Source of the DNA: an uncultured Bacteroides sp.
GTDB taxonomy: Bacteria > Bacteroidota > Bacteroidia > Bacteroidales > Bacteroidaceae
Direction: 5' to 3'
DNA: 13,790 nt
Assembly: GCA_900556845.1 (NCBI GenBank)
Contig: USQO01000054.1
Coordinates: 1-13,790 of the forward strand
A program made the translations under genes and the position numbers. Below the pieces are notes generated by a model. It worked only from the letters and a program-made list of their open reading frames with translations, searched no databases and was not told the origin of the DNA. Shown in pieces: positions 7,204-13,790 of the stretch (positions are counted from its first letter, which is position 1; every line of letters begins with the position of its first letter).

Positions 7204-9555
7204 TTAATAATTATCTTTAGGAGATGTTCCCATTTCAATATCCAGCTTTCCACCTTTTACAATATCGGCAAATGGGATATGCGGGGTATGCAGAACTTCT
7301 CCATTAAGTTTGTATTGCTGTACATAATCATTTCCAGCCGTATTATTGTGAAGGTTAATAACAAATTCCTTTCCTGAATAATAATCCGGATTCAAACGAA
7401 TGGTGATCTTATCAAACAACGGAGCACCCAATGCGAAAGCAGGTTGCTTATCGGTAAGACCTTTCACATCAAACAGTCCCATGGAAGATATAACATACCA
7501 GGCTCCCAACTGTCCCTGATCTTCGTCCTGTCCGTAACCATAGCCATGGATGCCTTCTGTTCCATAGAATTCATTCAGGATAGCACGTACCCATTTTTGT
7601 GTAAGTGACGGACAGCCAGCTTCGTTAAACAACCATGAAATATGCAAGCATGGCTGATTGCCATGATTATACAGAGTTTCCAGTCCGGCAAAAGCTCCTA
7701 CTTCGGTACCACCGCTAAAGATTTTCTTCTGCGACTGTGTGAAAATACTGTCCAAACGGGCATTGAATTCATCTGCGCCCACTTTATTAACCAATGAAGT
7801 TACATCGTGTGGCACATAGAATGTATACTGCCATGAATTTCCTTCCTGGAAGCCTCTCCATACCTGCATCGGATTGAAATTATCCACAAACTGCCCGTCA
7901 GCTTTCTTGGGATGTATGAAATTGATTTCCGGATCATACAACCGTTCCCATCCTTTCGACAAGAAGCGTAATTGGGAAGCATTGGCAGTATCTCCCAGTT
8001 GTTCGGCCCACTGAGCTACTGCCCATGAGCTATAGGAGTATTCCAAAGTATGTGAAGCTGAGAACATGAAAGTTTCATGGTGTCCTTCGCCTTCGTCAAG
8101 GTGAGGTACATAACCATACTTGACAAAATCGGCTGTATTGACTTTACCGGCACCAAAAGGACGGTCTTTTCCATCCAATTCATTCTTAAGACATGCTTCG
8201 TATGCCAGTTTCGTATCAAAATCACGAATTCCACACTGATAGGCACCCGCAATAATGGTACTCAACAAATTGGTTCCCACTCCTGATACATAACGGCAGT
8301 TTGCCAAACCATCAGCCAGCCATCCGGCATCCTGATAGACGGTAAGATGACTGCTGATATAGTCGGACAAATATTCCGGATAAGCCAAAGCCCAAAGCTG
8401 AGAAAGGTTCCATTGTGCTCCCCAGGCAGCATCGGTATTGTAAACATTATGAACCGGTTTTCCGTCGTTCATAGGCAGTTGGCCTACAGTTCCGTCGTTT
8501 TTAGGATAAGCACCGTTTACATCATTGGCCAATCCTCGTCCCAACAACGCATGATAAAGACCTGTATAAAATTTCACCAAATCATCCTTTTTAGATGACT
8601 CTACACGAATCCGGCTTAAATATTCCTCCCAAGTTTTATGAGAAGTTTCCTTCACCTCATCGAAAGAGCGTCCGGCAGCTTCTTTTTCCAGGTTAATGCG
8701 TGCATTTTCTACCGAAGTATACGAAAGACCGACTTTAGCCGTAACCGTGAGAGGTTTATCGGATGCAAAGGTCAGGTATACCCCCGAACCGACTCCTTTG
8801 GTTTCGCGCACCGAAGCTTTCACATCCTTGCCGTTAAAAACTCCATAAGCTACAGGAGTAGCATCCACTTGTGCAGAGAAATACAAGGGAACAGTCTGTC
8901 CCGGCTGATATTTCTTTACATACTCGGGCAATGTAATCACCCATCCTTCAATGCGACCGTCAGATGTATAAGTTACATAGGCATCTTTTATGGCACCACT
9001 TTCTCCCTGACGGTTACCTATATCGAACAAAATATGACCTGGCTTTCCAGCCGGATAAGAAAAACGCTGATAGGCTACACGCTGCGTTGCAGTTACTTCG
9101 GCCTTAATCTGGTAGTCATCCAAGACGACCGAATAGTAACCCGGACGGGCAATCTCGTTTTCGCGGTTAAACTTTGAACGATAACCAGTCTTGACGCTGT
9201 CTGTCGGTAATCCCGGCACGGTACACAAATCACCGTTAGTCGGCATCAAGACGATACCTCCCACCTGAAATTCATGCAGACAAGGGAAACCTTCAATAGA
9301 GGTATCACGATAATCGTAACCCGTAGCTTCCCATCCCCACTTATTACCGATATGGCCATTAGTAGAAGGACCTGGCTTAGCCAACCCAAACGGCAATGCA
9401 CCGGGTGTAAAATGGAACCAACGGCAATGTGCCGTTCCGATACGAGGTTCCACATAGTCTGTCAGACTTACATCGGATACAGTCTCCTGAGAAGAACTGC
9501 ATGCCATGCAAAGCCATACAGACAACAAAACTGACAATTTATTTATAATAGTCAT
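7204..9555 (-). CDS. Divergent GH92 family lipoprotein with Gln at the catalytic-acid position
   Basis: This 783-residue secreted protein has the signal INKLSVLLSVWLCMAC, with Cys19 as the likely lipidation site. The GH92 framework is clear. The N-terminal beta-sandwich has DYVEPRIGTA and TPGALPFGLAKPGP (about 33-63), and the (alpha/alpha)6 domain includes EGNSWQYTFYVPHD (571-584). YNHGNQP (629-635) and GQDEDQGQLGAWYVISSMG (675-693) complete the active-site region. GH92 enzymes are calcium-dependent exo-alpha-mannosidases whose general acid is the Glu of GNEP and whose base is an Asp of the DED-type motif. Here the motif reads GNQP (Q634), while D677 and D679 remain. Other signatures also diverge: the usual HTHLSG is LHEFQVGG, and the usual LWDT region is AAWGAQWNLSQLW (376-388). 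It may cleave mannosyl phosphodiesters or another substrate needing no acid catalysis, or be inactive. It lies 30 bases after the ROK gene and 12 bases before the permease gene. Confidence 0.88.
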   Translation of the reverse strand: MTIINKLSVLLSVWLCMACSSSQETVSDVSLTDYVEPRIGTAHCRWFHFTPGALPFGLAKPGPSTNGHIGNKWGWEATGYDYRDTSIEGFPCLHEFQVGGIVLMPTNGDLCTVPGLPTDSVKTGYRSKFNRENEIARPGYYSVVLDDYQIKAEVTATQRVAYQRFSYPAGKPGHILFDIGNRQGESGAIKDAYVTYTSDGRIEGWVITLPEYVKKYQPGQTVPLYFSAQVDATPVAYGVFNGKDVKASVRETKGVGSGVYLTFASDKPLTVTAKVGLSYTSVENARINLEKEAAGRSFDEVKETSHKTWEEYLSRIRVESSKKDDLVKFYTGLYHALLGRGLANDVNGAYPKNDGTVGQLPMNDGKPVHNVYNTDAAWGAQWNLSQLWALAYPEYLSDYISSHLTVYQDAGWLADGLANCRYVSGVGTNLLSTIIAGAYQCGIRDFDTKLAYEACLKNELDGKDRPFGAGKVNTADFVKYGYVPHLDEGEGHHETFMFSASHTLEYSYSSWAVAQWAEQLGDTANASQLRFLSKGWERLYDPEINFIHPKKADGQFVDNFNPMQVWRGFQEGNSWQYTFYVPHDVTSLVNKVGADEFNARLDSIFTQSQKKIFSGGTEVGAFAGLETLYNHGNQPCLHISWLFNEAGCPSLTQKWVRAILNEFYGTEGIHGYGYGQDEDQGQLGAWYVISSMGLFDVKGLTDKQPAFALGAPLFDKITIRLNPDYYSGKEFVINLHNNTAGNDYVQQYKLNGEVLHTPHIPFADIVKGGKLDIEMGTSPKDNY

Positions 9556-9585
9556 GATAATAGAGGGTCTTATAGATTTATGAGT

Positions 9586-10674
9586 TTATTTAAGATGATT
9601 CAAAGCATACCAATAAGCTCCGAGTGAGATAGCCTTACTAGCTCCCAGTTTTGACAGAGCAACCCCCATACGTGGATAAGGATCGTAAGGTACCTGCAAA
9701 TCCGTTCCCGGGACTTTTACGCTATAGGATGTATCGGTAAGGAAACCAACCAGCTCTTCCGGATTCTCCAGATTGAAAGCTTTCATTTGCAAACGAGGGA
9801 AACGACGGCCATCCATCATTCCAGTCTGGGCATTCAGCTCTTTCATCAAAGCTGGAAGAATATATTTGGCGGCTCCAACTACACCTCCACCTATTACAAC
9901 CAGTCCGTCAATCATGGTGATTGCTGCTGCAATTGTGTCACCTGCCATCTCTCCTAATTCTTCGAAAGACTTGATAGCAGCCTGGGCATCTCCATGTCTT
10001 TTGCCTTCAGCAATGTCAAATATATCTTTGGGAGTAAGTTGAATAGTATCGCCAGACAATTGTGCATATACTCTGCAGACTGCACGGATGCTGACACTTT
10101 CTTCGACAATATACTCGGGATATTTTTTGTTGCGCAGACACCAAAGAGAACCACCAGACTGATTATCACCGTACAGCAATTCTCCGTTTATAACTACGCC
10201 ACCGCCAAATCCGGTTCCCAAAGTGATACCTATCAAATTCTGATAGCGCTTGGTACTGCCTGCTTTTTCCAGACGGTGATTTATTTCAGGAAGCATTCCG
10301 GCAAGCGCTTCTCCATAAGCAAACAAAGCACCGTCGTTATTAATAAATACCGGTATTCCAAAGTTTGCCTCTAAGAACGGACCTAAAGCAACACCTCCTC
10401 TAAATGACGGGAAATTGGGAAGGTCACCGATTATTCCTGCCCTATAATCAGCAGGACCGGGAAAAGCAAAACTGATAGCTACCGGTTTCTGAGATAACTG
10501 GCTCTCTACTTCACGGAAACCTTTTACCAAAGTAGCCAGACATGCCTCCAAATCGTGAGAGGCTGTAGGATAATGAACAGGAGTTACAATTTCCTCACCT
10601 CCACAAATAGCAGAGAACACCAAATTGGTGCCCCCCGCATCTAACGTCATAACTATACGGTTGTCGTCTTTCAT
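9586..10674 (-). CDS. ROK family sugar kinase, probable mannokinase
   Basis: This 362-residue cytosolic protein has the ASKHA/ROK fold. LDAGGTNLVF (11-20) is the phosphate-1 motif, FINNDGALFAYGEA (110-123) carries the catalytic Asp D114, and ITLGTGFGGGVVINGEL (150-166) is the ROK glycine signature. DGLVVIGGGVVGA (256-268) is the adenosine-side motif. There is no N-terminal helix-turn-helix, so it is a kinase and not a ROK repressor. The usual ROK zinc cluster (CxCGxxGCxE) is absent; the region reads SLWCLRNKKYPEYIVEE (176-192) with one cysteine. An insertion at about 307-335 (VGFLTDTSYSVKVPG, PYDPYPR) is atypical. Members phosphorylate glucose, fructose, mannose or N-acetylmannosamine. Lying 26 bases after the mannose-6-phosphate isomerase gene, it most likely makes mannose-6-phosphate from imported mannose. 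Confidence 0.82.
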   Translation of the reverse strand: MKDDNRIVMTLDAGGTNLVFSAICGGEEIVTPVHYPTASHDLEACLATLVKGFREVESQLSQKPVAISFAFPGPADYRAGIIGDLPNFPSFRGGVALGPFLEANFGIPVFINNDGALFAYGEALAGMLPEINHRLEKAGSTKRYQNLIGITLGTGFGGGVVINGELLYGDNQSGGSLWCLRNKKYPEYIVEESVSIRAVCRVYAQLSGDTIQLTPKDIFDIAEGKRHGDAQAAIKSFEELGEMAGDTIAAAITMIDGLVVIGGGVVGAAKYILPALMKELNAQTGMMDGRRFPRLQMKAFNLENPEELVGFLTDTSYSVKVPGTDLQVPYDPYPRMGVALSKLGASKAISLGAYWYALNHLK

Positions 10675-10700
10675 ATTATTAAAATAAAGTTGTAAACAAA

Positions 10701-12458
10701 TTATGATCTAAAACGTACATAAGCCTTGATAGTACCGCACTGCTGTCCTTCCGATTTTCCATAAGGACGAATTGTATACTCTCCTACGGAAGCTGGAATA
10801 ATAAAGGTTTCGGCATAATGTACCACAAATGGTTTGAATGCTCCTGTAGGACTCTCTACTACGGCCTCTTCTCCTTCAACCAAGTTGAATACATTTACAC
10901 CGCCATTGGTATTGTGTGATACTGTACCAGTAAACCAGTGACGACGGGTTTCGATGAATTCATTTTCGTGCAAACCTGTACGTTCTTCTCTCCAACCATC
11001 TCCCTGTGCTACCTGTTCAACGTGATTTACCAGATATTTACGGGCAAAATCTGTCTGACGTTCCCACTGAATAACTTTTGAACCGTGACCAATATTGATA
11101 GGACGTGGCAGACCATCCAAACCAAGACGCCCCCAATCCCACAATTTAAAGGTAAAGATGCTAGGTGTAGAGCTGATTTCGAGAACCATTGCACCGGCTC
11201 CTGAACAGTGGATAGTACCACCAGGAATCAAATAATGGTCGTGCTTCTTAGCAGGCCAACGGTTCACATATTTTTCTGCATCGAAAGGCTTGCCGGTTTC
11301 CTGTGATTCATTCAGCGCATCAATCATTTCTTTAGAGTTTACATCGGTCTTCAAGCCCAAGTAAACAGTTGCCCCTTCTTCTGCATCCAACAGATAATAA
11401 CTTTCATCCTGAGTATAATAAATGCCGAATGTATCACGAATATACTGAGTGGTAGGATGTACCTGCAAGCTCAAGTTTCCACCTCCAATTGTATCAAGGA
11501 AGTCGAAGCGAATCGGGAAATCCTGTCCAAAGCGAGCTTCAACCGGTCCTCCCAACAAATCGCGAGTTTTGAAGAATACAAGGTTGTTAGAAGGCATTTC
11601 GAATAATACATCCTGTACCTTGAAATAAAGGCTATTTTCTTCGGGTACACAATCAAAGCACCATCCATAATTATCTACAGAGCGGTCCAAGTCGCACACA
11701 TCCTTCATCCAATGTCCACCCCATGGTGCCGGGTCGAAGAAAGGAACCACACGGAACGGCTGATGGGCAGTCTTTTCCAATCCTTTACGGAGAGTATCTC
11801 CCGTAATCATCTTAGGCTGACCGGCAAGAGTTGTATCCAGCCACAATGCAGCTACTGGCAAAAGCTGTTTTTTCAGTTTGTCGCATACATTCCAGTCAAC
11901 AAAATAACCTCTTTTATAGTGATAAGATGGAGCCTCAGCGTAGTTATCAACACCTAATCCACAAACTTCGTGTTTACGAGAGCGCATCTGAATTTCCCAA
12001 CGGGGCATATCTGCATAAATCAGCAAATCAGCATCTGGAGCTACAACAGCTGCACCATGACCGTAAACAAGAACAACTCCAGAAAGGCCGGCTAATTCAT
12101 CACGAAGATTCTGAAGTTTCTGGGCATCCAGAAAATCGGCCATAGAGAAATTGGCCCTGAAACCAAACAGACGGTCATCAGTAATATATGGGTATGTCAT
12201 CTGCTTTACTTCATCCACTGTTTTAAAGATAGCAGATGTATTAAAAGCATGGCCTACATTCAAAGCCTTCAGTTCGCTCCAAAGCTCTTCATGGTGTACC
12301 CCTTGATAACATTCTACGACAATCACGCAACAAGTTTTTCCCGCTGCAACAGTTGAACGATTGTTGATTTCCTGACGGATAGCATCCCATCCCTGCCAGA
12401 TGTTACCTTCGACCAAGGTAGCCGGCTGTTTGTCATAATTGCTTTTTCTCATATACAT
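10701..12458 (-). CDS. manA: Two-domain class I mannose-6-phosphate isomerase with N-terminal kinase-like domain
   Basis: This 585-residue protein is much longer than plain ManA (about 320-390). The C-terminal part, from about 235, is the cupin-type isomerase. It has PAPWGGHWMK (244-252), LSLQVHPT (329-336) with zinc ligands Q332 and H334, DESYYLLDAE with likely ligand E352, GGTIHCSGAGAMVLEIS (413-429) with H417, and LWDWGR (439-444). It should interconvert mannose-6-phosphate and fructose-6-phosphate in the cytosol. Residues 1 to about 235 look like a nucleoside-kinase-type P-loop domain: VVLVYGHGAAVV (128-139), then DADLLIYADMPRWEIQMRSR (142-161). However, the segment expected to hold Walker A reads VIVVECYQGVHHEEL with no GxxGxGK. 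This domain is probably non-catalytic or regulatory. The gene starts 16 bases after the preceding stop; ATG at 12458 or 12452 are both possible. Confidence 0.85.
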   Translation of the reverse strand: MYMRKSNYDKQPATLVEGNIWQGWDAIRQEINNRSTVAAGKTCCVIVVECYQGVHHEELWSELKALNVGHAFNTSAIFKTVDEVKQMTYPYITDDRLFGFRANFSMADFLDAQKLQNLRDELAGLSGVVLVYGHGAAVVAPDADLLIYADMPRWEIQMRSRKHEVCGLGVDNYAEAPSYHYKRGYFVDWNVCDKLKKQLLPVAALWLDTTLAGQPKMITGDTLRKGLEKTAHQPFRVVPFFDPAPWGGHWMKDVCDLDRSVDNYGWCFDCVPEENSLYFKVQDVLFEMPSNNLVFFKTRDLLGGPVEARFGQDFPIRFDFLDTIGGGNLSLQVHPTTQYIRDTFGIYYTQDESYYLLDAEEGATVYLGLKTDVNSKEMIDALNESQETGKPFDAEKYVNRWPAKKHDHYLIPGGTIHCSGAGAMVLEISSTPSIFTFKLWDWGRLGLDGLPRPINIGHGSKVIQWERQTDFARKYLVNHVEQVAQGDGWREERTGLHENEFIETRRHWFTGTVSHNTNGGVNVFNLVEGEEAVVESPTGAFKPFVVHYAETFIIPASVGEYTIRPYGKSEGQQCGTIKAYVRFRS

Positions 12459-12474
12459 TATTTTTTCAGACTCT

Positions 12475-13773
12475 TTATTTGTTTTCTTTTACCCAATCAT
12501 TAAACATAGCAATAGATTTTGCCAATACTCCTGCAGAACCTTTAAAATGTCCGGAACCACTGGGGACGTCTCCCATTCCGTACCATTCATAAAATCCCTT
12601 ATTTTTTATCACACGGTCTATCATTGGTCTTACCTCTGCATAAGCTTCTTCTACAAAGCCGTTGGCAATAAGCTGCTGAATCATACGACCGCCAAACCAA
12701 GTCCAGTCGCCACCGTTCTGATATACGTAGGGTTTCGCCATTCCTCCTGTAAAGAAATTATCAGGATAAGGTGGATAAAGTGTCAACCCGATACTTGGCA
12801 TTCCAGACAAGCGGACATTCTCCAGCATCTGAGCATTTACTGCCGCAATTTCTTCTTTGGTTAATAATCCGGCTTCAATAGCAACAGCAGTTCCACCGTG
12901 ATAATGAACCTTATTTTCATCAAAATCGCCTAAATCCGGAGCCTTATCCAAATACAAATGAGGAATAAACTTTTGTTGCTTTGCATCCCATAAATGTTCA
13001 CGGATATTACGGGCTATGCCCTGACGTATATCACTCCACTTTTTCAATAAAGCGGTATCATCCGTCATTTCTGCCATGTAATCCAAAGCGATGATAAACA
13101 TAGCATTGTCGTATACATCAACAGCAAGATATGAATTATCGTTCATGTCACAACCAAAATCATCATTGGGCTGTACGTCACCCCAATCAGCTGTCATCGC
13201 ACCATACAACAAACCATATTTTTCACAGTAACGCTCACGCATCAGATAGTCTACCATATCATCCATACGTTCCAGCACAGTACGTCCGGCTACCTCTTCC
13301 TGTAAGATTGAAGCATCACCAGTCTTTTTTATATATTTACCGACAATTTGTATTAATGATGTTTCCTGGTCAGTTTCGACTGTATTCTTAAAGCCAACAT
13401 GCTCTGGAGCAGCCTCCGAATAATAAGGAGTATTATCATTCCATGTAAAGTCCGGCTTCAAAACATATCCGTCAATCATTTCATCATTGGGCTGTTGCAA
13501 AGCAAAGAACAATAAAATCGCGTTTTTCAAATCCTGATGGTTTACTTCTTCGCAAGCAGTCTCAATAAATGTGTTCATATCACGGGCCCATATTTGTGAG
13601 TAACCACTTCCTGCGTTCAAGCCCTGACGGATAACAGAACGTGCCATACTGTCGACTGTTACCAACGTTTTGTCTTCCTGAATTTTTTTCACTAAATCGC
13701 CATGAGGAGAATTAGAACAAGCAGCAAACAATCCCCCCAAAAACATTGCTGTAAAAAAATTTATTTTCTTCAT
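12475..13773 (-). CDS. Putative (alpha/alpha)6-barrel glycosidase lipoprotein, family unassigned
   Basis: This is a 432-residue protein from the ATG at 13773, chosen because MKKINFF makes a good signal n-region; an ATG at 13782 is also in frame. The lipobox is LFAAC (Cys19), followed by SNSPHGD. The body looks like a six-hairpin glycosidase: alternating helices with conserved-looking aromatic and acidic clusters at the loops. These are SQIWARDMN (about 59-67), VETDQETSL (132-140), MTADWGD (193-199), YHGGTAVAIEAG (291-302), YQNGGDWTWFGGRM (351-364) and FYEWYG (394-399). The Asp/Glu in ARDMN, TADWGD and FYEWYG are candidate catalytic acids. The pattern recalls GH63/GH125-like folds, but the GH125 signatures I know are not matched and I cannot name a family. 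As first visible gene of the mannose operon it probably acts on mannosides in the envelope. Confidence 0.72.
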   Translation of the reverse strand: MKKINFFTAMFLGGLFAACSNSPHGDLVKKIQEDKTLVTVDSMARSVIRQGLNAGSGYSQIWARDMNTFIETACEEVNHQDLKNAILLFFALQQPNDEMIDGYVLKPDFTWNDNTPYYSEAAPEHVGFKNTVETDQETSLIQIVGKYIKKTGDASILQEEVAGRTVLERMDDMVDYLMRERYCEKYGLLYGAMTADWGDVQPNDDFGCDMNDNSYLAVDVYDNAMFIIALDYMAEMTDDTALLKKWSDIRQGIARNIREHLWDAKQQKFIPHLYLDKAPDLGDFDENKVHYHGGTAVAIEAGLLTKEEIAAVNAQMLENVRLSGMPSIGLTLYPPYPDNFFTGGMAKPYVYQNGGDWTWFGGRMIQQLIANGFVEEAYAEVRPMIDRVIKNKGFYEWYGMGDVPSGSGHFKGSAGVLAKSIAMFNDWVKENK

Positions 13774-13790
13774 AGAATACATATTATATT

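Noticed and set aside
8638..9177. A 179-codon plus-strand open frame opposite the GH92 gene
   Set aside because: It lies wholly antisense to a gene with clear GH92 motifs, has no recognisable domain, and is rich in Ser, Arg and aromatic residues typical of a shadow frame.

Overview
The window looks like a chromosomal segment of a gut Bacteroidales species (Bacteroides or Phocaeicola). The signs are moderately AT-rich DNA, promoters of the Bacteroides type (TAnnTTTG -7 elements), Bacteroidetes-style lipoproteins, and a set of host- or fungal-glycan enzymes (GH163-like, GH92). No mobile element, CRISPR array, integrase or SusC/SusD pair is visible.

Layout. Positions 1-83 hold the 3' two thirds of a tRNA-Lys(TTT) and its terminator. 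A minus-strand lipoprotein of the DUF4838/GH163 type follows (212-2056), with a long perfect hairpin beyond its stop codon. Across a 375-bp intergenic region lie three plus-strand, apparently independently transcribed housekeeping genes: a FabK/nitronate monooxygenase-like flavoenzyme (2432-3373), a YejK/NdpA-type nucleoid-associated protein (3549-4592) and a cardiolipin-synthase-like PLD protein (4699-5979). A bidirectional hairpin at 5986-6010 separates them from the rest.

From 13.8 kb down to 6.0 kb, all on the minus strand, is a tight five-gene operon with gaps of 12-30 bp. In transcription order it encodes an (alpha/alpha)6-type putative glycosidase lipoprotein, a two-domain mannose-6-phosphate isomerase, a ROK sugar kinase, a divergent GH92 lipoprotein and an FHS-type sugar permease. 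The logic is self-contained mannose catabolism. Envelope hydrolases release mannose, the permease imports it, the ROK kinase makes mannose-6-phosphate, and ManA converts that to fructose-6-phosphate.

The most interesting point is in the GH92 protein. In the motif where GH92 alpha-mannosidases carry their catalytic acid (GNEP), this protein has GNQP (Q634, codon 7654-7656), while the DED motif of the catalytic base is kept. As I recall, the same Glu-to-Gln change marks the GH92 enzyme that cleaves mannose-1-phospho-6-mannose diesters rather than ordinary mannosides. The operon may therefore degrade phosphomannan or another mannoside with an activated leaving group. Two other oddities support an unusual pathway: an unassigned six-hairpin glycosidase leads the operon, and the ManA carries a roughly 240-residue N-terminal domain resembling a nucleoside kinase that has lost its P-loop. 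The operon promoter, and any SusCD or regulator, lie beyond the right edge.
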